Shown: positions 20,057 to 31,889 of the stretch, piece after piece
How positions within the stretch are numbered: the first letter of the stretch is position 1
Layout: every line of letters begins with the position of its first letter
Origin: Sepioteuthis lessoniana
Lineage: Eukaryota > Mollusca > Cephalopoda > Myopsida > Loliginidae
Assembly (NCBI GenBank): GCA_963585895.1
Contig: OY757939.1
Span: 23,155,077 to 23,219,076 of the forward strand
Length of the DNA: 64,000 nucleotides
Direction: 5' to 3'
Notes under the pieces: model-generated
What the model saw: the letters and a program-made list of their open reading frames with translations, nothing else
The model's database searches: none
Told to the model about the DNA's origin: nothing
Translations under genes and position numbers: made by a program

Positions 20057-20340
20057 AGCATGTTTTAGTTCAAAAAATTTTAACAAATGGACTAAACATA
20101 GGTTTGCCACTATAAGTCTGGGTGGAAAAGGTAGTTCATGGAGTAGAAACACACTGACTCTTCAATAAAAAAAAATTGGGTGCAGTGGTCAGTAAAGAAG
20201 GTCATGCTATGACAGTATTATGGGACATGAAAGGACTCTACACTGATGATTTCTGTGAAAAAGATACAACTGTAAACAGTTCTTATTATTGCCAACTCAT
20301 TAGGCAAAATTCACCTTATTTATTGAATAACCCTTGTACT
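20057..20340 (+). pseudogene. mariner-like transposase fragment, non-autonomous copy
   Basis: Corresponds to the right half of the family at 943-1482. Conceptual translation includes VVSKEG, LWDMKG and YCQLIRQNSPYLLN, the signature of the decayed SETMAR-like mariner seen repeatedly here. The right terminus CACCTTATTTATTGAATAAC is present; the left terminus is not. Frame changes prevent any full-length product. Confidence 0.75.
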
Positions 20341-21999
20341 CATGTTAAATTGCTCTTTGATGAATGGAGACCCAAATAAATATCTTCCTGGCCTCCAAGC
20401 ATCCAATAAATATCTGATGTTACTGCTGTAACCTTTCCTTAAATTTTCTTTTTCTTAATTGTTCAATCTGATACTTAAATTCCACTTCTCTTTTTGGTTA
20501 TCTAAAAGAAGAATCAATCAAGGGGTTGATATCTGATAAGGTTATTAGTAAATGACTTGCAAAGAATTTATCTATGGTCTGCTTAGCTGAAGAGTGCATT
20601 TAATGTTACAGTAAGTACTTTGTTAGTTACAGGAGTTGCATACAATAGAAACATTGTTTGTCCATTATATGCTCAACCTGTTCTTGTAAATAATACTGTA
20701 CAAGCCATTATTTCCCAGACAAACTAATGTATTGGCTTGTTTATAAAAAAACACTATTTTCATGATATGTCCATTTGGACTTACCTTCCAGGCTCTGATA
20801 GGATATAAGTTATTGGGTAGCTACCGCCCGTTCTGATCTCACCATTGAGTAGCTTAATGTTTGTATTGCTTTTCTCTTGAGTATTGTTATATTGGCATGT
20901 TGCCCTCAAATATTGTGCAAATATTTAAAATACAACCAGAAAGAAATTATGGCCTTTTTGAAAGCAATACAATAAAGTTAATAGTTTTTTTTTCCTCCAA
21001 GTAATGGATAAGGAAGAGGAAAAAAACAGTTGCTTCTTTTTCTCATTTAGCAAATAGTATGAAAAAAAAAAAGAAGTTTTTATTAAAGACTTTGAAGCTG
21101 AAGTAGTGTTATTTTTTTGCTTAAAGCATTAAAAGGGTGTTAATCTATATGTGTGTGGATATTGTTGCATTATACGAATACTGGCAATCAATATTGTACA
21201 GTATAATGAATGAGTTGTTTAAAAAAAAAAATGACAAAAAAACCTTATGAGAAGTCAACATAGAAAGATTTGCGCATTACCTTTGCACCTATATGTAGGT
21301 ATGATTGATAATGAAGTGTAGTCGGACAGGTGTGGGGTAGAAATAACGAGAGGTTTATACGTAAGCTTTATAAACATTCTCTGTTTTTCTGTACACTAAA
21401 CCTACTTAGTTGACTGTAAGATAAAGAATTAAAACAATCTCCTTTGTATATATTCTCTTTTTTTCTCTCTTTTCAGGTGACAATAATATTTCAAAAGCAT
21501 CTTAAGAATTTCGATCTAAATCTAGTTACTTTCTTTCATTAAGGAATTTAAGAACAATTGTTGTCGATCCAAATATTACGCAATGATAATTCATGAAACT
21601 TTTATTAAGGTGTATCAAAAGTATTTTTGTTTTTAAAAAAAAAAAAAATTAAAGGAGGAACCTCTTTAAAGCTTCTGTATATTTTTGAAGCTTACGTAAT
21701 TCTCTACACATGGTATCATTTGATGATCCTAGGTCTCCTGAAATTTTCTAAAACTTATGTAATACTCTATATATGGTATCTTTCAATGATTCTTGCTTTT
21801 AAAGTTTTAAATGCAGTATTCAGGTTTTTTCTCCCTCTCATTTTAAAGTATCATAATCTGCAACTGATAGTTGTAGAAGTCACTGTTCTAACATGCAGAA
21901 TAAACAAGAATTACAACACTTACTGGCTCAGTGGCCCAAGCTAGAATCAGGTTGGCAGACAAAGTAGAACGGGTGATAATTCAATACCAAACACTTAAC
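20341..21999. other. long unassigned stretch
   Basis: AT-rich, with several A homopolymers (e.g. 21,061-21,071, 21,220-21,230, 21,635-21,648). A pyrimidine tract ending in AG at 21,449-21,476 looks like a splice acceptor, but no coding exon follows. The 105-codon frame at 21,627 starts in a poly-Lys run and has no recognised domain. Confidence 0.5.
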
Positions 22000-22089
22000 A
22001 TTGAAACATGACTGAAGCAAGCCAGTGTATATATACACTAATATGCCCACTCACTGGGCCAGCAACTAATCATTGTCCAGGGAATTGAT

Positions 22090-22290
22090 CTGGCCACCTG
22101 TGAATAGTGGAACATCCCAATGTCCATATAATCTCACTTTAACTCGTAATTCATATTATGCATGTGAGCACTGACTCATTGCTACATAGCCTTATGATAG
22201 AATTCCAACATAGTGCTATGAACAGGATTTGAACCTGTGAGGGAATAGCCCATTGGATTTTGCACAATAGTCATTTACTCTCAGATTTAT
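22090..22290 (-). repeat. possible decayed tRNA-derived SINE
   Basis: On the minus strand CACAGGTTCAAATCCTGTT is a good B-box followed by a T-loop-like complement. No matching A-box or second copy is visible in the window, so a chance match is possible. Confidence 0.3.
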
Positions 22291-22830
22291 TTCAAGGGAA
22301 AATTCACCACTTTTAAAATATTTTTCCTAAAGGAAGTGAAAATCAATCTGAGGAGGATGATAGACTGTAATATACAAGTTTCTTTGATTTTATATTCAAT
22401 AAATTTCTTTTGGGGTGATTGTTAAAAAAGAAGGTATGATAAAGAAGTATTAATTTTTATTACTGAAAATACATTAGATTAAAATATGTAACCTTGACCG
22501 ATAGTTATTAACTGAATTTTGACTTGAAATTTTCCTTTTAGGTCATTAACATCTATCCTATGGTCAGCTTTAAGTCGAATTACTCTTCTTGACTCATTTT
22601 TAACTTCCAAAGTTCAGCCCTTTATCCACTCATAAGACACATATAATTAACTAAGCAATTATTGGCATTAATAAGATATATGAGATTATTCATAAAAATG
22701 TATATATTTGTAAAAATACAGAAGGGTTAAAAAAAACTTTATCATTTGAGATATAAATATCTTATTAAATACATAGTCTTGGTAAAGGAAACTAAACAAG
22801 CTTAATGTTGAACAAAATAAGATTTATTCA

Positions 22831-23142
22831 TCAAAATTTGAATGTGAAATTCAAAGCTATGTGGATTTCATGAATGATTTCACCAAAATCTTTCTTGAAC
22901 CCACTTGACCATCTCTTCCAATACTGATGGTCATCTCGGTATTTTTCCCTGGATAGACAGGGATTTGAATTTTTTATGCCATGTCCAAATCTGCATTGCA
23001 GTTGGTGAGTGTTTAGTAAATTCTCAAATGCATGGTGCATAGTCTTGTTTGAATGTGTTTGAGCAAACTCAAACACACAAAACGGCTTTTCTTTTTTGGT
23101 GAATGGTATTTCTATACCTGGAAAAAAAAAATAAATAAACAT
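22831..23142 (-). pseudogene. DUF4817-type transposase N-terminus, frameshifted
   Basis: The minus-strand frame contains IPFTKKEKPFCVFEFAQTHS followed by NKT, the start of a helix-turn-helix-like DUF4817 domain typical of a transposon family in invertebrates. After about residue 40 the family sequence continues in a different frame (FTKHSPTAMQIWTWHKKFK), showing a frameshift near 23,025. The catalytic domain is absent. The residual 103-codon frame is not a functional product. Recognition is from motif memory, without an alignment. Confidence 0.65.
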
Positions 23143-23754
23143 AGAATTTTGAGTTGTTTCTTCACATGGTGTTAAAATTTGAGATCATCTGAATGAGAAT
23201 TGGTCAACTTATTAGACTATGAAATGTGATATCAGTTTTTCTGAAACATTCTATATTTATTCAGTCCCTGTGATTAATAATAGAAAATGCTGTAATATTC
23301 TCTGCCTGTCAACCTCACTCCCCCGAAAACCTCAAATAAATGAAAAACAGAAAACCCCCTTATGTCATGAAATATAAATGCTATTCCCAGGACTCAAGAT
23401 TAACAGTGTCCCATTGCCCCGGGGGCACTAGAATATTTGTTGGGAACACCAAGCCCCCTTGTTAGGAACAAAAAAATTGAAATAAGTTTAGCTGAGTATT
23501 AAAGGATAAAAACTTTTGCAGATTTGAATGTCATTTTGGGTTTTAAAAAAATTATTTTTAATTGGTCCAAATCTGTGAAAGTTTTTATTTTCTTATTATA
23601 ACAGGTCAAAGAATAGTGGCTGCATTGTTTTTTTTATTTCTATTATTTTAGCTTGGACTGTTAATCTTTAACATGAACAAGAATAAAAACCATAATAATC
23701 AGGTTTCATTTCATTTCTTATGTTCTACTTTTTCTATCATAAATTAAAAATATT
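23143..23754. other. unassigned sequence
   Basis: A locally C/G-richer patch (23,400-23,460) but no gene or named repeat. Confidence 0.4.
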
Positions 23755-23990
23755 AGTGTTCGCCAATGGCCCGGGAGACCTGGGTTCAATCCCAGGTCGA
23801 GTCATACCAAAGACTCAAAAAATGGTACTTGATGCCTCCTTGCTTAACACTCAGCATTATAAGGTACGGATCAAGGGTAAAGTAGAGCAATCCAGGGAAG
23901 GAGTAGCGCCCTCCCCTACACATTGGTGTAGTAGCTATCGAAAAGGGAGCCTTCGGGTTACCCTCGACTATGGTCGCCAACTTTACTTAC
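23755..23990 (+). repeat. SINE-A, head slightly truncated
   Basis: Begins inside the head at GTGTTCGCCAATGGCCCGGG. The B-box GGGTTCAATCCC is intact, and it ends CGCCAACTTTACTTACTTA. This is the best-preserved forward copy; its frame of 97 codons is fortuitous. Confidence 0.9.
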
Positions 23991-24475
23991 TTATATTTTC
24001 TTCAATGACTTAAGATTTCGCACAAGCTAAAAATTGACTTATTTCTCTTTTCTTTTAAATAAAAACCTTTCTTGTTTAATCAATGTTTCATTGTTTCTTA
24101 AAAAAAACTCAGAGACAACAATATCAAAATTAAAAAGACTAAAATAAACATTATCTGTTTCCAAAACGTTTTAATGAAGTTTTTATTACATTTCACCAAT
24201 GGCCTGTGAGATCCAGGTTCAATCCTATCAAAGACTCCAAAAATTTGTGTTTTTTGGCTTTCTTCAATGACTTGAAAAATTGCCTTTATTTCACCCCCCC
24301 CCCAAATTTCCCTTTTTCCCTACTTCTTTTTAAAATAAAAACCTTCCTCATTTAATTGATGATTCATTGTTTCTTTAAAAGAATTGAAAAACAAAACAAA
24401 ACACAGAGATCCCAATTTCAAGACCAAAATAAATATTATTTATTTCCTAAATCTTTTGATATATCTATTATGCTA
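23991..24475 (+). repeat. ~265-bp tandem duplication containing a SINE-A remnant
   Basis: TTCTTCAATGACTTAAGATT ... AATAAAAACCTTTCTTGTTT ... AAGACTAAAATAAACATTAT recurs as TTCTTCAATGACTTGAAAAA ... AATAAAAACCTTCCTCATTT ... AAGACCAAAATAAATATTAT. A SINE-A shard (CACCAATGGCCTGTGAGATC, CAGGTTCAATCC) sits at 24,196-24,245, where the first unit has the whole SINE. Confidence 0.75.
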
Positions 24476-24639
24476 CTAACGACTTAAGATGATGACAAAG
24501 TAAAAACCACCAAAAGGTTTGGTGAATGTGGAGTTTAATTTCTGAACAGTTTCAAATTGTTTTCCCTGGACAGTAGTGAAAAAAATTAGTCTGGGACTGT
24601 GCAGCCTGTCTACATATTCATCCCTCATTTAAAAGAAAG

Positions 24640-24850
24640 AAAAAAAAATTGTTTTGGTTGAGCCAAGAACTTTTCAGCATATCCTCAAATTTGTTACTAA
24701 ATTATGACTTCATGTTGGATGAATATTTCTAATACTGAATTTCAGTTTTTATTTTAACTTGGTAATTTTTATTTTAAAACCAGTTTTATATAATTAATTA
24801 CTGTAGTACCATAATGGGATTATCTATATATGGATTCATTATCAAGAAAT
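24640..24850 (+). repeat. dispersed repeat J fragment
   Basis: AGCCAAGAACTTTTCAGCAT and AACCAGTTTTATATAATTAA / TAATGGGATTATCTATATAT reappear at 27,050-27,310. Function unknown. Confidence 0.5.
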
Positions 24851-25540
24851 GAAATGATGTTAAAAAATAACATTTGTTGTTTGAAATTATCTTTTTTTCT
24901 CTTCTTTATTTGGCTATGGATTTATTGATGTTCTTACATAGATAATTTCAACAACCTTTTTCTTTTTTTTTTTCTTTTTTTTAAAATTTTTCTTATTTAT
25001 TCCACTTGAACTATTTGTGTGTCAGATTGAGTGTTTGGAGGAATTAGGTTGGGCAAAGTTGGTGGGGATATTGAAAACTGACCCAGAAAAAAAGGAAAAA
25101 GAAATGAGTACAAATCTGTATACTTTCTTATGTCAATTTGCTTCATGACTCAGAATTGTAAATATAATAATTGTTGTGTTGATGCAGAAAAGATTAGTAG
25201 TTTTATATATGATAGTTTGTTTTATTATAAACTCATTTGAGGTACTGGAGATTGTTAAACAAATCTAAGAGATTAGACTTCTATTTATAAAATCTGTTTC
25301 TTTAATTCTTTCTTTAATTCAGCAGTGCTTAGGCATTTTTTCAGCTTGTGAGTTACTTTTAAAATGATCTGGTCAAAATGAACTACCTGTATTAAAAAAA
25401 TGCTAAATATGTTTATTCATATACAAGGATCGGCTGAAATGTTCCTAGGCTGACCAAGATACTCTCATGGAATGTGATCAAATGAGATTTCTTTTTCAAC
25501 ATTATCTCTCTTGTAGTTCACATACTTCTTCCATGTTGAC
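24851..25540. other. unassigned AT-rich sequence
   Basis: T-rich tracts at 24,958-25,000. No coding signature. Confidence 0.45.
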
Positions 25541-25905
25541 ACTATAGAATATGCCAACTGCTTCTCTGCTGAGGAGTAAGACCCTCCTCACCTCACATTA
25601 AGTGTCTGGATATAACACAAAACTATCTAATAGTGAGGCACCACTCCTGGAGGTTTGGTGAATGTGGAGTACCTCTTTATTGCCATTACTCCCAGGTTCA
25701 CTCTGATCTGGAATGGTAGTACCTGTTAGGGTCACATCAAAATATTTGAACATTTTCTATACTCAAAACCATTTAACTGTGTGCAAGCAAATGACTGTTA
25801 ATTGAGTGCAAATAAATGAACTCTGGTTCATTTAGAAATGTTACTCACTAATCATTTGTTTACAAATCATATATACCTAATATATATGTATAAACAGCAT
25901 TTTTA
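25541..25905 (+). mobile_element. R retroposon, tail missing
   Basis: Head ATAGAATATGCCAACTGCTT, blocks GGATATAACACAAAACTATC and GGTAGTACCTGTTAGGGTC, internal AACTGTGTGCAAGCAAATGA. It stops after ATATATATGTATAAACAGCA, just before the expected hairpin tail. Confidence 0.8.
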
Positions 25906-26312
25906 TATACAATATGTTTTCATACTTTTCATCACTCCATGAACCCTTATTGCATAATACAATTGAATACATTTATGGTCACTACCATACATCAATCAAG
26001 TGGCACCAGCCTAAAGGGAGGATAAATGATAGGTTAACATCTAAGAAAATTTTTTTTTGATGGCATGTGATCCTTTACAATCTACCGGTCGATCACAATC
26101 AACAAATTGAACACTTTTGGTTTAATCACTGCCAACTATTTTTATTAATACAATATGGGAATCAATTATCAAAAAGGCTAGATTAAAATAGAAAAAGAAA
26201 TTGTTATATGAGCTTAGTTAAAAAATTGTAAATAATAGCAATAATTAGTAATTCATAATGTTGATAAAAATATTAGGTTTATAAGTTCCAAAAATTCATT
26301 CTGAATTCTCCA
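25906..26312. other. unassigned sequence
   Basis: No recognised feature. Confidence 0.4.
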
Positions 26313-26660
26313 GCAGGACACATGGCATAACAGATAAAGGTGTTTGGTTAATGAACTTCTCAGTGAAATTATCTAGAGGTTGCTGGTTCAATCCTAACTA
26401 CTGGTAAAAATAACTGAACAATTACTATAGCTTAACACTTGTACCTAGTTATGATTAACGGAATTTAAACAATCTACTCCCATGAATTAAATAAAGGATT
26501 CAGTGCGAAGTTCCATGTAGGCTCCCCAATTTGACAAGAAATACCTGAAGAAAGCCAAAGGATGTATCGTCCAAAACATTGTGAATATAACAATTACAAT
26601 TAAGACAATAGTCTGAATATTCTAAATGATAAAAATTATTAAGCTTCATCTTAAGAATTT
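26313..26660 (+). repeat. SINE-F, apparently complete
   Basis: A tRNA-like head (CACATGGCATAACAGATAAA, B-box GCTGGTTCAATCCTAAC) is followed by a body with ACCTGAAGAAAGCCAAAGGA and a tail with AAGACAATAGTCTGAATATT, AAATGATAAAAATTATTAAG and CTTCATCTTAAGAATTT. This copy links the head and the tail that elsewhere occur separately. Confidence 0.75.
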
Positions 26661-27049
26661 TGATAAATGATATTTTTTATTAATATCAACTATTTTTATG
26701 TTCTCTCCTCACTATTTAAAAAAGAATCTTCGTCACATTTTGAATGAATCAATTTAAGCTTTTATAAATGAAAATAAGATTTATTAATTCTACCAAGAAC
26801 AACATTTTCTCCATAATTTTATTGATTTTTCATTTGTCAAGATATGTTTTTAAGTTTCTGATAAAGATCATGCTGCAATGAGAATTTGTGGATAGGATTT
26901 CGATTATGAAGTCAATGACCTTTGTTGACTTGTATAAAATGTTTATTTGAGTAGGTCTGGATTATTGTGACTTTTAGGTCTGGATAAATATTTTTTGAAA
27001 AAGAATTTTAATTTTTACTTAAAATTGGGGATTTTGTTTTAATACCCAG
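26661..27049. other. unassigned sequence
   Basis: AT-rich, no recognised feature. Confidence 0.4.
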
Positions 27050-27315
27050 TTTTATATAATTAACTAACATAGTGCGAAAATGGGATTATCTACATATGAA
27101 ATGTCACTTATTCCTTAGATCAGAGTGTAGTATCTGTACCTATAAACTTTCCTTGATTATTAGAAAAGAATACATTTTGCAGAAGTTAAAGAAACTTGAA
27201 AAAAAATGTGATGTGTTGAACATGTGTAATATCACGTATGTTTCATGGCTCTCAGTCATTCACTTCTTGGCTGTGCCAAGAACTTTTCAGCATTCCCTCA
27301 TAGTCATTGATGACT
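27050..27315 (+). repeat. dispersed repeat J
   Basis: Shares CAGTTTTATATAATTAACTA with 24.8 kb and TTAAAGAAACTTGAAAAAAA, GTATGTTTCATGGCTCTCAG and CCAAGAACTTTTCAGCATTC with 30,000-30,145. The 82-codon frame over it has no recognised domain. Confidence 0.55.
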
Positions 27316-27974
27316 TTTGAATTTTGTAAACAAAAATATTATTAGCTATCTAAAAGTTATCTTCTGATTAAGTTGACTATTTACTATGATTATGTAAGCC
27401 AACTTGTGAACGAAGGCAACGTTTGTCAAAAATAACTGGTCAGGTTCCATTTAAGATCAACATATTAATTACAATTACGAAAGAAAGGAAACATGAGGGG
27501 AATTTGAAAGTTGGCTCCCATAAGCAGATGATGGATGATGCATTGTATTTAATTATATATTTACTATTGAAAATAAGTTTAAAAGGTTATAAGAAATCAG
27601 TCTGTTGTATGAACGTGCAGAAGAAAACCCCCGCAGGTCAAAGTGTCTTTTGTTAGATGACACATGATAAAACCACGAAGCTTTCTGGCTCCCTTGTTTT
27701 TCTTATGTAATAGTCCTATTGTGTCTGATACTACTACCTGTGGTAGTAGCCATTATTATTATTTATTTTTCACTCTTAGAAAAGGAAATAAAAATGTACT
27801 TGAGGGGTTGTTTTGTTCTGTTATCATAGTCTTGTTTTTTACAGCATGTTTTTCTTTATTTATTCACTATTCTTTCCCCAAATCTTTTATTCATTGTCCC
27901 TTCAAAAAAATCTTTTACTCATTGACCTTAGAAGTTACTGCAGGCTTTTTGAAAGTCTAAAGGTAAAATTTAAG
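27316..27974. other. unassigned sequence with small ORFs
   Basis: Frames of 77 and 98 codons at 27,423 and 27,664 have no recognisable motif and no paralogue here. I regard them as chance. Confidence 0.45.
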
Positions 27975-28165
27975 CACACAGGCCTCAGGTTGCTTACAAT
28001 AAGTACTGTTCTTTAATTGTCACCCATTTAAGCAGTGAACAGACTCATTATTGCTTAACTTCAATGATCAGTACATTCTTCTTAATAATTACTTTACTTT
28101 GACTGGCACACAGGCCTAATAGTTAATAGTCACCCATCTAAATAGTGAGCAGGCTCATTACTAGT
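27975..28165. repeat. dispersed repeat H, two tandem units
   Basis: GCACACAGGCCTCAGGTTGC ... TGTCACCCATTTAAGCAGTG and GCACACAGGCCTAATAGTTA ... AGTCACCCATCTAAATAGTG. A third member is at 53,770-53,870. Confidence 0.65.
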
Positions 28166-28169
28166 TATT

Positions 28170-28812
28170 GCCCAGTTGGCTGGGGCTGTAGAATACACCA
28201 ACTGCACCTCTGCAGAGGGGTAAGACCCCCCCCCCAATGAGAGTCCTGGATATGACACTAAACAATCTGATGGTGAGGTTCCAGTGATGCTGGAGCTTTG
28301 GGGAATGCGGAGCACCCCTTCATTGTCATTGCTTCCAGGTCTACTCTGGCCTGGAATAGTAGCACCTAATAGGGCCCTATCTATGGGTTAAATAGAACTA
28401 ACTGCATACTTATGCTAAACTGAATTGTTTGAATTAGAACTGTTTGACTAAACTGAATTGCTTGAAATAGAAATGTTTTTGACAATTAAACTGTACTTAC
28501 ATTTAAACTGTGAGCTTATGCTAAACTGAATTGTTTGAAATGGAACTCTTTTTGACATTGAAACTCTACTTACACTAAATTGAATTGTTTACTATAGAAC
28601 TGTTTTGACATTTAACTGTGTGTAAACAAAATCTTTACTTATACTAAACTGAATTAGCTCTGTTTGAATTAACTGAATAGCTTGAAATAGAAATGTTTTT
28701 GATAATTAAACCGTGTACCCATGCTAAACTGAATGGTTTGAAGTAGAACTATTTGCATAAAAATAGATTTGGCATTAAGGTTGATATGCCATAAAACCCA
28801 ACCAACCAATCA
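28170..28812 (+). mobile_element. R retroposon
   Basis: Well-preserved head CCCAGTTGGCTGGGGCTGTA, C-run, standard blocks, and an internal array of CTAAACTGAATTGTTTGAAA phrases. The tail is shortened (GGCATTAAGGTTGATATGCC): the left inner stem is deleted, so the two-stem hairpin is lost. Ends AACCCAACCAACCAATC. Confidence 0.85.
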
Positions 28813-28884
28813 ACATTACTGGTTAACTGGTGCTTTTGGCATCACTTGACTGTAGAATTAGTTGCAGCAAATTAAAAAATTAGC

Positions 28885-29815
28885 ATCTCTGAGATATGAA
28901 AGCATGCAGATGGATTCCTTTGACTCTTTCTTGCCATCTGTTTCTATCAACCATTGCTTTTAGCAAATCCTCTATCCTCTGCTCAGATCTGATGAATGTA
29001 AGTCTTTGCTGGTCAGCCAGCATTGGTGTGTTTGTGCAAGAATCCAGGGAGAACATCACTAATGAATTGGTCCTTACTTCTCTCAGCAGTGTACTGCATG
29101 TCTTACTCATCTTAATTCAATGGTTTGTGAGATGGGAAGTAAGTGGCTGTACAACTGCCATTTTGTAGAGTGCTTCTTCCAGGATTTGTTTAAAACAGAA
29201 TACAGTATCCTTGGTTGGTTGGGTTTTATGGCTTATCAACCATTGTAGGTTATTCAATACCAAATCCTGTTTATACATATATATTTTGTAGATAACATTT
29301 TTAAACAGTGAAGTGGTTACAAGCATTTCTATTTAACACTAATAATTCTATTTAGCATTACTTATTCAAAGTATTGCTATGTATCACTAACAATTCAATT
29401 AAACATCAGTCTTTTGTTTACACATAGTTGAATGATCAAACAGTTCTATTTCTAACAATTCAATTTAGCATAAGTCATCTGTTTGAACTCAGTTTAAATG
29501 TCAAATAGTTCTACTTGACCCATAGATAGGACCTTATCAAGTGCTACCAATCTGAACCAAAGCAGTCTTGGGAGCAATGACAATAAGGGGGTACTACACA
29601 TTACCCAGAGGTTCAGCATTACTGGAACCTCACCATCGGATTGTTTTGTGTCATATCTGGAACACTTTTTTGGGTGGGGTTTTACCTCTTTGCAGAGATG
29701 CAGTTGGTGTATTCTACAACCCCAGCCGACTCGGTTGGCAATATCTTTGTGTTTCATTAGTCCAAATAGTGCTACTATACATTAGTACCGATTTTGCTAC
29801 AGCTTGGAAGAATTT
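28885..29815 (-). pseudogene. RTE-like LINE 3' fragment split by R
   Basis: The left part (28,885-29,213) and right part (29,740-29,815) together match the order seen at 60,000-60,428. Landmarks: TTTGACTCTTTCTTGCCATC, GGTCAGCCAGCATTGGTGTG, TTGCTACAGCTTGGAAGAA. The minus-strand frame gives decayed RT C-terminal residues (e.g. DRNRWQERVKGIH) with stops. The R element at 29,214-29,739 interrupts it. Confidence 0.8.
29214..29739 (-). mobile_element. R retroposon inserted in the LINE
   Basis: The left end is the tail complement (GGTTGGGTTTTATGGCTTAT, CAACCATTGTAGGTTATTCA), the right end the head complement (GTATTCTACAACCCCAGCCG). Flanked by AGTATCCTTG (29,204-29,213) and AATATCTTTG (29,740-29,749), a decayed 10-bp TSD. 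Confidence 0.85.
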
Positions 29816-29999
29816 CTGTTTTATTTAATCAGAGAGATCAGTTTTCCATCGGATCAAAGATTTCTCCTACTATATACTTAGGATTTTCTAATAATTCCAA
29901 AAATAATTTTTTATAGATAAGAACAAAAGTAATTTAAACTTACCAATCCAAAATGGTAATTTTTAACCATTAATTTTATATCTTTATTTCTTTTATTGA

Positions 30000-30145
30000 A
30001 TTTATTTTTTGGAAGGGTTAAAGAAACTTGAGAAAGAATGTGTCGAATGATGGGATGAATATATAGAATAGTATGTATGTTTCATGACTTTCAGTGTTTC
30101 TCTTTTAGGTTGGGCTAAGAAATTATCAGCACTCCCTCATCTAAG
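30000..30145 (+). repeat. dispersed repeat J
   Basis: GGTTAAAGAAACTTGAGAAA, GTATGTTTCATGACTTTCAG and ATTATCAGCACTCCCTCATC correspond to 27,180-27,305. Confidence 0.55.
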
Positions 30146-31425
30146 ATAACAATTTTGGTCTTTTTCTGAGTTCATATTTTCCTAGTGGCTGAACTGTTAA
30201 ACATTTCATAGTATACATTGAATGTAATGTAATTGTAAAGATAGTGTCCTAGGCATTCGTGCTTTCCTTCTTATAAGGCTTGGTTGGACTATTCCACTTC
30301 TTGTGCTAGGGATGGTCTGATACAGTATATCTTCCTCCTCTTTTAATCAAAATATTACCCTGTTTTGATGTATGCGTATTTTAAACAGTTTTCATTTCTC
30401 TTCATATTTTTCAATCTAACAGTATTGAAGAAATATTCTATTTTTCCTGTTCAAAATTACCCTGGCATTCAGTGATGGCTAAGCTTATGGTACCTTTTTA
30501 TAAGGTTTCCTTTGTAACTTCGTTTGTGGGTAAGTTGATAGATTAACATTAGAATTGAAGAATTTTTGTATTCTTGATGACGTAATTTTCTTTATCTGTT
30601 AGTGGCAACTGAAACTTTTCAATATTAATGTTTAACTGAAAATTCATATACTGAATAATTCTGTTATTGGTTCTCACTGAATAAAAGTAATATTCTCCAC
30701 TTAAATTCATTCAGTTCGGCCTTCTGTAGTTTGCTACATAATTCTGTTTGTCTTGTATGGATTTTGGCTGGAAGCCATATTGATGAGTATCCATCTTTCT
30801 TTTTTTTTTTCTTATTTCCCCAATACAAAATATGAGTAAACCATGCAATTTTATTGGTCTGTTATTACAGACTTGTGGGTTCTTCTGAGAAAGAGAGAAA
30901 GAAAAGAAAACAAGTCTACAATCTGTTTGGATCAACCAAAATTTGCTCTATTCTTTATGTGTATCTGTGTAAGCATAAAACTCTACATCTAAAATAATAA
31001 TGATAATAAAATGTCTATTCAATGTTTAATTTCAAGATAAAAAAAATAAAACACTTTAACAAGTGTGAGTTCTTATCTATAAGGTATTCTTCCACCTTCC
31101 TTCAATTATTTATTCAAGTGCTTAAAATAGAACATAAAAAAATTAAACAACAGATAACACCCCCCTCGCCTAATAAATCAGCAAAACAACAAACAATACA
31201 TCATAAAATATGTGGTAATTGTGTTTTTAAAAAATCCCCCAAAACAACACATATGCATGCATGTCCATATAGACATTAAATTTCACCAGAAGAAACAATA
31301 ATAGTAAAACAAAAAACAATTCAAACCTTTTTTCTTTCTTTCAACCAAGCAAAAAAAAAAAAAAGAAGATTAACTTAGTTAATTTGTTTGAACTAAGATC
31401 TTTGTTTTTGGGGTTTTGTTTAAAG
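30146..31425. other. long unassigned stretch
   Basis: AT-rich, with purine tracts around 30,885-30,910 and A-runs near 31,353. Small frames (74-85 codons) lack recognisable motifs. Confidence 0.5.
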
Positions 31426-31491
31426 ATATCAAGAACAATAGACTCAAGATATATCAACAAAATGATATCTTGAGTCTACTGTCCTTGAGAT
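31426..31491. repeat. perfectly aligned 27-bp inverted repeat (hairpin)
   Basis: Arms 31,426-31,452 and 31,465-31,491 around a 12-base loop, 24 of 27 positions complementary. Core AGACTCAAGATAT / ATATCTTGAGTCT is exact. Confidence 0.9.
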
Positions 31492-31529
31492 TTAATCATT
31501 TCCATTACTAGTGACTCATAGGTATATAT

Positions 31530-31740
31530 TTATTTATCAACCCCTCTGCTACTGGCTAGATGTGACACTAAGTCAATTTTAAACAGTTTTTCTTCTCCTT
31601 GATGAGTTGCTTACCTAAGGCTAAAAAAACTGTCTGCCCTACTATTTACCCATAACTCGAGAAAAGATGAATTCTTGGCTTTCTGAAAGATATTAGCATC
31701 AAATAAAACAAACTTTGTCGAGGATTTGACCCCCACCATA
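31530..31740 (-). repeat. SINE-C, decayed
   Basis: Tail and body complement (CAACCCCTCTGCTACTGGCT, CTGCCCTACTATTTACCCAT), then an altered stretch and a head fragment complement (GTCGAGGATTTGACC). Confidence 0.65.
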
Positions 31741-31889
31741 CACTTGCACTAAACTGCTGTCATATAGTAATTAGCTAAATCTCTCTCACTGGTCCTGTAA
31801 CGTAGTTTAGTCAAAGGAGCACTACTCACATAGTGGGTCTTAGGCATGAATAGCTGAGCAGAGCCCATCCGTCTCCAGGTCTACAGTTG

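Noticed and set aside
21449-21476. Splice-acceptor-like pyrimidine tract ending in AG
   Set aside because: No coding exon, matching donor or protein similarity follows; such tracts are common in T-rich DNA.
23755-23820. tRNA gene call from A/B boxes
   Set aside because: The box pattern is the head of a repeated SINE, with a SINE body and tail attached; the same applies to all SINE-A to SINE-F heads. I found no free-standing tRNA gene.
23720-24013. 97-codon ORF
   Set aside because: It lies over a SINE-A; similar frames appear over other SINE-A copies on either strand because the sequence is repeated.
27423-27960. Two adjacent small ORFs (77 and 98 codons)
   Set aside because: No motif, no codon bias visible, different frames, AT-rich; expected by chance at this length of sequence.
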